From JAMXLO01 sp963696645 (GTDB lineage Bacteria; Pseudomonadota; Alphaproteobacteria; Acetobacterales; Acetobacteraceae): a stretch of DNA of 64,000 nt. The translations under genes were made by a program, and so were the position numbers. Shown piece by piece: positions 57,134 through 64,000 of this stretch. The notes beneath the pieces are model-generated. The model saw nothing but the letters and a program-made list of their open reading frames with translations. It was not told the origin of the DNA and searched no databases. Position 1 is the stretch's first letter; each line of letters begins with the position of its first letter. The stretch is from contig CAVOKY010000002.1 in NCBI GenBank assembly GCA_963696645.1, forward strand, positions 1 through 64,000, in the 5' to 3' direction.

Positions 57134-57328
57134 TGTCCACTACTCCTCTGATAGCCGGCGCTTCGTCCCCCGGACTCCAAAATGCGGAGCGCATCGTCGG
57201 CGCCATACGGCAACAGCGTCAGCAGCGTGGCGATCTGTTCCGCGCGATCGGGCACCGCCACCGGCGCAAGGCGGCGGTACAGCGCGGGTTCGTCCTCGCT
57301 CCACCTACCGGTCAGCTGCCGTCGCCAT
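57130..57328 (-). pseudogene. truncated class I methyltransferase (N-terminus only)
   Basis: The ATG at 57328 lies inside the end of the ABC gene (its stop is 57312-57314). After one extra base near 57307 the frame reads WSEDEPALYRRLAPVAVPDR, then AEQIATLLTLLPYGADDALRILE. This is the usual N-terminal helix region just before the SAM-binding strand of small class I methyltransferases. The expected V-x-x-L-G-x-G-x-G never appears. Instead the frame ends SGGRSAGYQRSSGQ at the start of the oxygenase gene. The rest of the enzyme is missing, which suggests a recombination junction near 57170. Confidence 0.55.
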
Positions 57329-59093
57329 CCGCCGGCGCCAATGCGACGGGCACCAGTTCGCCGGGCTTGCCTTCCTCGCGTTGCAGCACCAGCCGCCGCT
57401 CGTGGAACGCGGCGACCGACGGGCGATGCGCGATGGACACCAGCGTGGTGTTCGGCAGCCGGTCCCGCAGCGTGCGGTAGAGTTCCGCCTCCGCCGCCGG
57501 ATCGAGGCTGGCGGTGGCTTCGTCGAGGAACAGCCAATCCGGCTGCGCCAGCAGGGCACGCGCCAGCGCGACACGCTGCTGCTCGCCGCCAGACAGTTGC
57601 ATCGGCCAGTTCTCGTCGTTGTCGAGCCGCGCGACAAGTTGCGGCATGCCGGCATCCTCCAGCGCACGCGCGATCGCCTCCTGGCTGTAGGTGTCCGACG
57701 GATGCGGATAGCTCACTACGCGGCGCAGCGTGCCAAGCGGGATGTAGGGCCGCTGCGGCAGGAACAGGCTGCGCTCGATCGGCCGCTGCACGCGCCCATG
57801 ACCGAACGGCCAGATGCCCGCCAGGGTGCGGAACAGCGAGGACTTGCCGGAGCCCGAGCGGCCAGTGACGACCATGGAATGGCCCGGCTCCAGCATCAGA
57901 TCGGCATCCTCCAGCAGCCTGGCGCCGTTGGGCAGTTCGATGGTGACGTCCCGCATCTGCACCGAACCGTCCGGCGAATCACCGAGCACAAACCCGGTGC
58001 CGAATGCGGCGCGAGCGGCTACCACGGCGCGATGGAAGGTCACCAGCCGTTCGACGATCGCGTGCCATTGCGCCAGGTCGGCATACCGGCTGATGAACCA
58101 GGATAATGCGTCCTGCACACGGCCGAACGCGCCCGCGGTCTGCGTCAGCCCGCCCAGCGGAATCTGGCCGGAAAAGAACCGCGGCGCGGCGACGATGAAG
58201 GGAAACACCACGGCCACCTGGTCATAACCCGCGGTCAGCGCGTTCAGCAGCTTGGTGCGCTGCATGATCGACCACCAGTTGGTGATGACGCCGTGGAAGC
58301 GGTCGCCCAGCACATGCTTTTCCTCGGTCTCGCCGGAATACAGCGCAATGGCTTCCATGTTCTCCCGCACGCGCACCAAGGCATAGCGGAAATCCGCCTC
58401 GACGCGCTGCTGACGAAAGCGCAGCGCGGCCAGCGGGCGACCCACCAGATGCGTCAGCCAGGTGCCGACGATCGCATAGACCAGCGCGACCCAGACCATG
58501 TAGCCGGGGATGGCAATGCCGAACACTGTCACGGTGCCCGACAGCGACCACAGGATGCCGAGGAAGCTGAACAGCGTGACGATGTTCGCCAGCATGCTGA
58601 TGCCGAACGTCAGCGTATTGTCGATGAAGTCGCGAATGTCTTCGGAGATGCGCTGGTCCGGGTTGTCGGTGCCGACTGCTGCGCGATCCGTGGTCAGGCT
58701 GATGCGATAGTAGGCGCGATCGGCCAGCCATTCATCGAGGTACCGCACGGTCAACCAGCGGCGCCAGCGGATCAGCAGCCACTGCTGGAGATAGGTGAAG
58801 TACACCGCGACGACGATATAAACCGCGGCGATCTCGCAGAACCCCGGCATGAAGCCACTCGGCGTCCGGCGATAGATGAACAGCAGTTCCCAGAATGCGG
58901 AAAAATCCTTGTCCTGCAGCGAGTTGAAGAACTCGCGATTCCAGAAGCTCAGTATGACGGTCATGCCGACCAGCAGCAGCCGGAGTGCAACGATGGTGCC
59001 CAGCAAGAGCCAGGCGGACCATTTCTCCTCCGAGCGATAGTATGGTGCGGACAGGTGCCAGGCATCCCGGACGAATGATCTCAGACCGCGCAT
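57312..59093 (-). CDS. SbmA/YddA-type ABC transporter (membrane and ATPase domains fused)
   Basis: 593 residues. The N-terminal ABC_membrane_2 domain has about six helices (WLLLGTIVALRLLLVGMTVIL, FCEIAAVYIVVAVYFTYLQQWLLIRWRRWLT, NPDQRISEDIRDFIDNTL and so on). The C-terminal ATPase has Walker A GRSGSGKSS (about residue 415), FLPQRPYIPLGTLR, signature LSGGEQQRVALARAL, Walker B WLFLDEATASLDP, and SIAHRPSVAAFH. Relatives are YddA and the peptide carrier SbmA/BacA family, plus ABCD-type exporters. It is upstream of, and on the same strand as, the oxygenase and radical SAM genes. It is intact. Confidence 0.88.
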   Translation of the reverse strand: MRGLRSFVRDAWHLSAPYYRSEEKWSAWLLLGTIVALRLLLVGMTVILSFWNREFFNSLQDKDFSAFWELLFIYRRTPSGFMPGFCEIAAVYIVVAVYFTYLQQWLLIRWRRWLTVRYLDEWLADRAYYRISLTTDRAAVGTDNPDQRISEDIRDFIDNTLTFGISMLANIVTLFSFLGILWSLSGTVTVFGIAIPGYMVWVALVYAIVGTWLTHLVGRPLAALRFRQQRVEADFRYALVRVRENMEAIALYSGETEEKHVLGDRFHGVITNWWSIMQRTKLLNALTAGYDQVAVVFPFIVAAPRFFSGQIPLGGLTQTAGAFGRVQDALSWFISRYADLAQWHAIVERLVTFHRAVVAARAAFGTGFVLGDSPDGSVQMRDVTIELPNGARLLEDADLMLEPGHSMVVTGRSGSGKSSLFRTLAGIWPFGHGRVQRPIERSLFLPQRPYIPLGTLRRVVSYPHPSDTYSQEAIARALEDAGMPQLVARLDNDENWPMQLSGGEQQRVALARALLAQPDWLFLDEATASLDPAAEAELYRTLRDRLPNTTLVSIAHRPSVAAFHERRLVLQREEGKPGELVPVALAPADGDGS

Positions 59094-59099
59094 ACAGAG

Positions 59100-59582
59100 T
59101 TATCTCTCGTCAGTGTGGTTGATGGTGGTTTGCAGGGCGGCAAGCCAGGCGGTCAGGCGCTGGCGGTTCACGCCGAAATCGCCATAGCCGTACACGCTGC
59201 GCGAATACAGCACGAGCGTGCTGCCTCCGGGTCCGGCTTCGCTGACCTGGGCGGTGATCAGGTCGGGAAAATTGAACACCGCGCTGCGGGCGACGAAATG
59301 GATCTGCCGCTGGGCCGGAAATTCAGCCGCCACGAAGGTCCGGGGCTGGGCGGCCGCCACGGCGCGCACGGCCTGGTAGAGTTGGCCGTCCAACACGGCG
59401 AAGGGCGGCGTGACGATATCCGGCGCGGGTTGGCTGCCCGCCGGCGCGGCGAGGGCGGTGTTCGGGCTGGCAGGCCGCTCGATATGGCTCATGTCCATCA
59501 GCGTCGGCGTGGGCAGGCCGTGCGGTCCCGCCGCGGCACACGCCGGCAGGAACAATCCGATGAGCCAGGCGAACGGCGTCAT
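59100..59582 (-). CDS. DUF1499-like lipoprotein
   Basis: 160 residues. A short signal peptide (MTPFAWLIGLFLPACAAAG) with a Cys suitable for lipidation is followed by a Pro-rich linker, then TPPFAVLDGQLYQAVRAVAA, HFVARSAVFNFPDLITAQVSE and TLVLYSRSVYGYGDFGVNRQRLTAWLAAL. The last block is the DUF1499 signature. The family is of unknown function. It ends 6 bp before the ABC gene, so the two are one unit. Confidence 0.75.
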   Translation of the reverse strand: MTPFAWLIGLFLPACAAAGPHGLPTPTLMDMSHIERPASPNTALAAPAGSQPAPDIVTPPFAVLDGQLYQAVRAVAAAQPRTFVAAEFPAQRQIHFVARSAVFNFPDLITAQVSEAGPGGSTLVLYSRSVYGYGDFGVNRQRLTAWLAALQTTINHTDER

Positions 59583-59617
59583 CGCGCCAGCCGATCAAGG
59601 TTTTGCATCCGCCGCTC

Positions 59618-59720
59618 ATGGCGCGGATCGGCGCGCACGGCAAGTTGCCGGCCGCTTACCGTCTGTTCACCGGGATGTGGTGGAATCGCTATGTCCAGAC
59701 GATTCCGGGGGCCATTCATG
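59618..59720 (+). other. possible small gene or 5' extension of the next gene
   Basis: From ATG 59618 the DNA reads MARIGAHGKLPAAYRLFTGM followed by WWNRYVQTIPGAIHE, which looks like real protein rather than noise. It then runs out of frame into the next gene. It may be a separate small peptide or the true N-terminus of 59718-60722 displaced by one frameshift. Confidence 0.3.
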
Positions 59721-60722
59721 AACGACGCAGCGACCTCGCCTCCGCCCGATCACTGCATCCTGAGCCATGCGGTCTTCACATCGTTCGGCGAGCCGTTGTT
59801 CCGACGCGCCGAGACCGACGGGGCCCCCGTCATGGTGGTGCAGTTGGGCGACAAGGAGGCGGCGATTCCGCTGCGTTCGTTGCAGCGCGAGTTCGCGATT
59901 GCCGACGAATCCGACGACGGCCGGATGCTCGGCCTGATCGCCCAGTCGCTGGATTTCATCGCGGGACTGCGGATCGGCGATGCGCTGCCGACCGAGGTGC
60001 TGGGCGGGCAGGCGAGTTGGGAACCGGACGAGGCACATCTGCGCATCGCCAATGCACGCCTGCAATGGCAGCTGGTCACCTGGCTCAATTCGGGGACCGG
60101 CGCCGATACGCCGGTGCTCGACGCTGACTCGCTGTTGCAGATCGCCGACGATCCGTCACGGCGTCAGCAGGTGCAGCGGGCCTTCGTCAAGGCCGCCGAG
60201 GCATTGGGCGTGCCGAACAGCGACGACGTGGTGCGAATGGTCGAGGAGCTGGCGCATGAATTGGCCTATATCGAGGCGCTGCGCGACCGGCTGCTGCATC
60301 GGGTGAAGGCGATGGCCGACAAGTTGCAACGCATGGCGCAGTCGTATCGCGGCGACGGTTCGCATCTGGAGACGTTGACCCAGGTCCGCCGCCTGACCGC
60401 GCCGGCGCTGAAGCAGTTCAGCCATCGGTTCGATGAATTGGACGCCCAGACCGGCGAGGTGATGTCGGCATTGCGCAATGCCGACAGCCAGCGGACCTTC
60501 ATTCGCTCCAACCGCGACTGGCTGTACCGTACGCAACGTGCCTGGCAGCCGCTGCTGGCAGAGTGGGATACCGCGGGCATCGGTTTCGACGAGGGAATAT
60601 TGGCGCTGTTGAATCGCTCTTACCAGTTTCTCGCGCCACGCTTCATGCCGGTGTCCGACTGGACCGCATTCACCAGTCCGGGCAAGAAGCAGAAGAAGAA
60701 GGAACGGCAGATGGTGTGGTGA
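59718..60722 (+). CDS. conserved hypothetical coiled-coil protein
   Basis: 334 residues, soluble. The first 120 residues are mixed (HCILSHAVFTSFGEPLFRRAE, GDKEAAIPLRSLQREFAIADE, LRIANARLQWQLVTWLNSG). Residues about 150-270 are long helices typical of a coiled coil (MVEELAHELAYIEALRDRLL, KAMADKLQRMAQSY, PALKQFSHRFDELDAQTGEVM). The C-terminus is Lys-rich (GKKQKKKERQMVW). I do not recognise a named domain. An ATG at 59718 is the first start with family-like continuity. Divergent from the DUF1499 gene. Confidence 0.65.
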   Translation: MNDAATSPPPDHCILSHAVFTSFGEPLFRRAETDGAPVMVVQLGDKEAAIPLRSLQREFAIADESDDGRMLGLIAQSLDFIAGLRIGDALPTEVLGGQASWEPDEAHLRIANARLQWQLVTWLNSGTGADTPVLDADSLLQIADDPSRRQQVQRAFVKAAEALGVPNSDDVVRMVEELAHELAYIEALRDRLLHRVKAMADKLQRMAQSYRGDGSHLETLTQVRRLTAPALKQFSHRFDELDAQTGEVMSALRNADSQRTFIRSNRDWLYRTQRAWQPLLAEWDTAGIGFDEGILALLNRSYQFLAPRFMPVSDWTAFTSPGKKQKKKERQMVW

Positions 60723-60747
60723 GCCTGCGCTCGGCGGCTCGTTTGAC

Positions 60748-60776
60748 CATCATGGCCGGGCTCGTCGCGGCCATCA
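60748..60776. repeat. short palindromic intergenic repeat
   Basis: ATGGCC (60752-60757) pairs with GGCCAT (60769-60774) around gggctcgtcgc. A partial second copy, ctgatggccgggacgagc, follows at about 60797. It is typical of alphaproteobacterial intergenic palindromes. The rest of the 250-bp gap to the next gene shows nothing else. Confidence 0.5.
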
Positions 60777-60975
60777 CCACCGGCACAGTGCCGCGACTGA
60801 TGGCCGGGACGAGCAGCTGCTGGCACCACCGCATTCTGTTGACAGAAAATCGAGGCTGTTGCCCCGCCATTGCAAAGTCGGCATGCTGAGCACAATGTTA
60901 CCGTAATGTCGGCGCCCTACGGTTCACGGCTGCGTGAAACGCCAGGGTAACGATACAGGTAACAGGGCAACAACA

Positions 60976-62037
60976 ATGCCTCACTACAAGGCATACACAA
61001 CGACTGTGGTCGGTGCCCACAGCGTGCCGCGCTGGTATGAAGCGCTGGATCGGTTGGTGACGCTGGGGCAACTCTCTGCCGCTGATTTCGTGGACGCGCA
61101 ATTTCGTGCGACGCAGGCAGCCATCGTGGAACAGGAGGTCGCCGGGATCGACGTCATCACCGGTGGCGAAATGCATCGGCGCACGCACAATCGCCACTCG
61201 CCGCCGAACGCCATGCTGAATCATTTCTGGCAGAAGATCCCCGCTTTTCACAATGCCAACCGGCCGCGGCCGATCAGCCAGCATGATCCGAACGTGTTTC
61301 ACCCTGCCGCGGTGTGTCGCGCCCGGATCGACGACACCACCGATCTGGGTCTCGTCGACGAATTCCGGACAGTCGCCGGCTTCGCACGCAAGCCGGTGAA
61401 GATCACGATGACGGGACCCCACCTGTTGGCGGCGGTGGCGTATGATGAATACTACAACGACATGCCACGGATGATGGCCGATCTAGGCAAGCTTTTGCAG
61501 CGTAACTTTCAACGGCTGGCGGCAGCCGGGTGCAGCCATATCCAGATCGACGAACCATTTTTCACCGTGGCGGACGATGCGGAGGTGCAGGCCGCCGTCG
61601 ATGCCATCAACATGGCATTCGAGGGGCTGCCCGACGATGTGCACCGCACGGTGCACATATGCCAGGGCAATTACGCGGTCGGTCCCGACTATGACGGACA
61701 GATCGGCCATCGCTACTTCGACACCGGGCGATACAAGGCTGATCTCGTCTGCAAGATCGACTGCGATGCGGTGCTGGTCGAGCACGACATGACAGATCAT
61801 TACCAGGGCCTGCTGGGCAACCGGCAGCTCGGTGTCGGCGCTGTCGATGTGCAGGCGCCCAACGTCGAAACGGGTGAGCTGGTGGCCGACCGTATCAAAG
61901 CGCATCGCTGGCTCACGCCGGAGCAGACTATCATCACCAGCTCGTGCGGCTTCAACCATCTGCCCAGGCACATTGCCCTGGGCAAGCTGCGAGCCATGAC
62001 GGAGGCCAAATCCATCCTCGGCGGCGGCAGGGCATAG
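60976..62037 (+). CDS. MetE-like cobalamin-independent methionine synthase family protein (C-terminal domain only)
   Basis: 353 residues corresponding to the catalytic barrel of MetE without its N-terminal half. Candidate zinc ligands are in VHICQGN (H-x-C) and SSCGFNHLPRHIA; GGEMHRRTH, KITMTGPHLLAAV and HIQIDEPFFTVADD are family blocks. Stand-alone proteins of this kind are methylcobalamin- or thiol-methyltransferases or of unknown substrate, and are not always methionine synthases. The ATG at 60976 is chosen over an upstream one because family character starts there. It is intact and 11 bp upstream of the kinase gene. Confidence 0.82.
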   Translation: MPHYKAYTTTVVGAHSVPRWYEALDRLVTLGQLSAADFVDAQFRATQAAIVEQEVAGIDVITGGEMHRRTHNRHSPPNAMLNHFWQKIPAFHNANRPRPISQHDPNVFHPAAVCRARIDDTTDLGLVDEFRTVAGFARKPVKITMTGPHLLAAVAYDEYYNDMPRMMADLGKLLQRNFQRLAAAGCSHIQIDEPFFTVADDAEVQAAVDAINMAFEGLPDDVHRTVHICQGNYAVGPDYDGQIGHRYFDTGRYKADLVCKIDCDAVLVEHDMTDHYQGLLGNRQLGVGAVDVQAPNVETGELVADRIKAHRWLTPEQTIITSSCGFNHLPRHIALGKLRAMTEAKSILGGGRA

Positions 62038-62048
62038 CCAGCACGCGG

Positions 62049-64000
62049 ATGAGCGAACAGCAACCTGACAGCGAAGGCTCCGCCGCGCCGTTCCGCCTCC
62101 TCGAGGAGCAGTTGCGTCTGCTGGAGGCTGCCGGCACCGGGGCGTTCGAGCTCAATTTGACAACGCGCCGCCTGCTGACGACGCCCCAGGTGAGCGTGCT
62201 TTTTGGCTTCGATCCCGCGATGCCGGAGGCATCATTGGCGGATTTCGAGCGAGCGATCTTCTTCGACGACGTGCCAAAGCTGCGCGCGGAGATGGAGGCC
62301 GCGAGAACCACCGGCGTGTTCAACGCGGAGATGCGCGTCAGGCATTCGGACGGCAAGGTCCATTGGCTCGCGACCAGGGGCGAGGTGCTCCGCGACACCG
62401 ACGGTACGGCACACCTGTTGCGTGGCACATGCCATGACATCTCGGAGCGCAAGGCGCTGGAGGTCCGCCTGCTGGCAGTCAACGAAATGCTGGAAGCGCG
62501 TGTCGCCGAGGTGCGCGAGGAAGCAAGGACACTGGAAATCCTGAACCGGACCGGCGTCTCGCTCGCTGCGGAACTCAACCTGGAACGCCTGGTGCAGATC
62601 GTCATCGACGCAGGCGTTGAGATTACCGGCGCCCAGTTCGGCGCGTTCTTCTATAATGTGCTGGATGATGCGGGCGAGGCATCAACGCTCTGTTGCGTTT
62701 CGGGCGAGTTGCGCGATGCATTCGCCGAGTTCGCGATGCCGCGCAATACCGCGGTCTTCGAGCCGGCATTTCTTGGCACGGGGATCGTCCGTTCGAACGA
62801 CATCATGGTGGATGCTCGCGATGGGCTGAACCTGCCGAATCACGGCATGCCGCCGGGTGATCTGCCGGTGCGCAGCTACCTGGCGGTTCCGGTGACCTCG
62901 CGTTCCGGCGACGTACTTGGCAGGCTGTTGTTCTGTCACACCGACGCGGGCGTCTTCACCGAGCGCGAGGAACGCATCATCGTCGGCATCGCCGCGCAAT
63001 CGGCCGTCGCCATCGACAATGCGCGGCTTTATCAGACCAGCCAGCAGGAAATCGAAGCGCGCAAGCGAACCGAACGGACGTTGCAGGTGCTGAACGAAAC
63101 GCTGGAGCAGCGCGTCAGCGATCGCACGCAGCAACTGGAGGCAAGCTTCGCCGAATTGAGCGCGAGTGAACGGCGCTTTCGCCTGCTGGTCGAAGCGGTG
63201 ACCGACTATGCCATCTTCATGCTCGACGCCCAGGGTCATGTGGTCAAATGGAACCCGGGGGCCCAGCGCATCAAGGGTTACACTGCGGACGAAATCATCG
63301 GCCAGCACATCTCGCGCTTCTATACCGATGAAGACCGGCGCAACGGGCTTCCGGCCCGCGCAATCGAGACCGCGGCCAGGACCGGCAAGTTTGAAGGTGT
63401 GGGCTGGCGTGTGCGCAAGGACGGCAGCCGGTTCTGGGCTAACGTCGTCATTGAGGCGATCCACGATGAGCAGCGGGAATTGATCGGATTCGCCAAGGTG
63501 ACGCGCGATCTGACCGAGCAGCAGGCAGCCGAGGAACGCTTGCGGCAGGCGCAGAAGATGGAGGCCATCGGCCAGCTCACCGGCGGCGTTGCCCATGACT
63601 TCAACAATCTGCTGACGGTGATCTCCGGCAATCTGGAGGCACTGCAACGGCGGCTGTCGGAGCGCGGTGACCACCCCCTGCAACGGATGGTGAACTCGGC
63701 CATGCAGGGATCCTCGCGCGCGGCGGTTCTGACGCATCAGCTCCTGGCATTTTCACGCCGCCAGCCGCTGCAGCCGCAGTCGGTTTCCGTCAATGCGCTG
63801 ATCACCGGCATGGCTGATCTGGTCCGCCGCATACTGCCCGAAAACATCGCGGTGGAAACCGTGCTTGCCGGCGGCATCTGGCCGACATTCGTTGACGCCA
63901 ACCAGCTCGAGAACTCGCTACTCAATCTGGCGGTCAATGCGCGCGACGCGATGCCCGACGGCGGCAGGTTGACACTCGAGTGTGCGAACGTCCTGCTGGA
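62049..64000 (+). CDS. PAS/GAF hybrid sensor histidine kinase (runs off the window)
   Basis: At least 650 residues, with no stop before the window end. The order is PAS-like domain (residues about 20-140, EMRVRHSDGKVHWLATRGEV, CHDISERKALE), coiled coil, GAF domain (about 165-330, ILNRTGVSLAAELNLERLVQIV, AVPVTSRSGDVLGRLLFCH, IAAQSAVAIDNARLY), second coiled coil, and second PAS (about 375-495, VTDYAIFMLDAQGHVVKWNPGAQRIKGY). The dimerisation/phosphoacceptor helix follows with EAIGQLTGGVAHDFNNLLTVI, whose His is the phosphorylation site, and the start of the HATPase domain (N box ENSLLNLAVNARDAMPDGG). No transmembrane segment was seen, so it is a cytosolic sensor. The HWE/blue-light type is not indicated by any visible Cys motif. 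Confidence 0.9.
   Translation, partial: MSEQQPDSEGSAAPFRLLEEQLRLLEAAGTGAFELNLTTRRLLTTPQVSVLFGFDPAMPEASLADFERAIFFDDVPKLRAEMEAARTTGVFNAEMRVRHSDGKVHWLATRGEVLRDTDGTAHLLRGTCHDISERKALEVRLLAVNEMLEARVAEVREEARTLEILNRTGVSLAAELNLERLVQIVIDAGVEITGAQFGAFFYNVLDDAGEASTLCCVSGELRDAFAEFAMPRNTAVFEPAFLGTGIVRSNDIMVDARDGLNLPNHGMPPGDLPVRSYLAVPVTSRSGDVLGRLLFCHTDAGVFTEREERIIVGIAAQSAVAIDNARLYQTSQQEIEARKRTERTLQVLNETLEQRVSDRTQQLEASFAELSASERRFRLLVEAVTDYAIFMLDAQGHVVKWNPGAQRIKGYTADEIIGQHISRFYTDEDRRNGLPARAIETAARTGKFEGVGWRVRKDGSRFWANVVIEAIHDEQRELIGFAKVTRDLTEQQAAEERLRQAQKMEAIGQLTGGVAHDFNNLLTVISGNLEALQRRLSERGDHPLQRMVNSAMQGSSRAAVLTHQLLAFSRRQPLQPQSVSVNALITGMADLVRRILPENIAVETVLAGGIWPTFVDANQLENSLLNLAVNARDAMPDGGRLTLECANVLL

Overview
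The window is high-GC DNA from an alphaproteobacterium, most likely a member of the Acetobacteraceae or a close Rhodospirillales relative. This is inferred from the gene families, from the many ABC uptake operons for organic acids and amino acids, and from the short palindromic intergenic repeats; no rRNA or tRNA gene was seen to confirm it. Most of the window is a metabolic-uptake chromosome region. Many genes carry single-base +1 frameshifts (for example glcB, the polyamine-type ABC operon, ilvE, several liv genes, emrA and lipA) although the protein stays recognisable across the break. This looks more like uncorrected insertion errors in the assembly than gene decay, so frameshifted genes are annotated here as whole genes with the breaks noted.

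Layout. 0-2.7 kb: an IS1634-type insertion sequence sits inside the signal-peptide region of a polysaccharide-export lipoprotein gene. 3.2-7 kb: an XRE regulator, malate synthase G (glcB) and an RraA-like protein. 7.2-11.2 kb: a four-gene polyamine/opine-type ABC importer. 11.2-14 kb: a DUF7662 protein, a ParDE toxin-antitoxin pair, ilvE and two orphan small genes. 14-18.2 kb: a Rieske dioxygenase operon with two paralogous alpha subunits, one beta subunit and a luciferase-like flavoprotein. 18.7-25.5 kb: an ion channel and a complete RND efflux system. 25.8-34.7 kb: a DUF1028 protein, two tandem paralogous LivK-type binding proteins, LivH, a LivM-LivG fusion, LivF and an MHS-type MFS carrier. 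34.7-39.5 kb: an NMT1/TauA-type importer operon that also holds an amidohydrolase and an unrecognised membrane protein. 39.6-45.9 kb: a second complete liv operon, a Uma2-type protein and a TauD-like dioxygenase. 45.9-46.5 kb: gene and transposase remnants. 47.1-50.6 kb: an EmrAB-type efflux pair divergent from a TetR regulator, with two perfect palindromic operators between them. 50.8-52.8 kb: an EF-hand protein, a RatA/COQ10-like protein and lipA.

53.2-57.3 kb is the most unusual region. A minus-strand run encodes a 2-oxoglutarate/Fe(II) oxygenase, an Ala-rich protein built on a 9-residue tandem repeat, and a cobalamin-binding radical SAM enzyme whose start codon overlaps the stop codon of the repeat protein. 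A GNAT acetyltransferase converges on it. Immediately upstream on the same strand are a truncated methyltransferase and an SbmA/YddA-type ABC protein. This is a candidate peptide- or protein-modification system: repeat protein as substrate, radical SAM plus oxygenase plus acetyltransferase as modifying enzymes, ABC protein as possible exporter. That reading is inference from gene order and families.

59.1-64 kb holds a DUF1499 lipoprotein, a conserved coiled-coil protein, a MetE-like methyltransferase and a PAS/GAF sensor histidine kinase that runs off the window.
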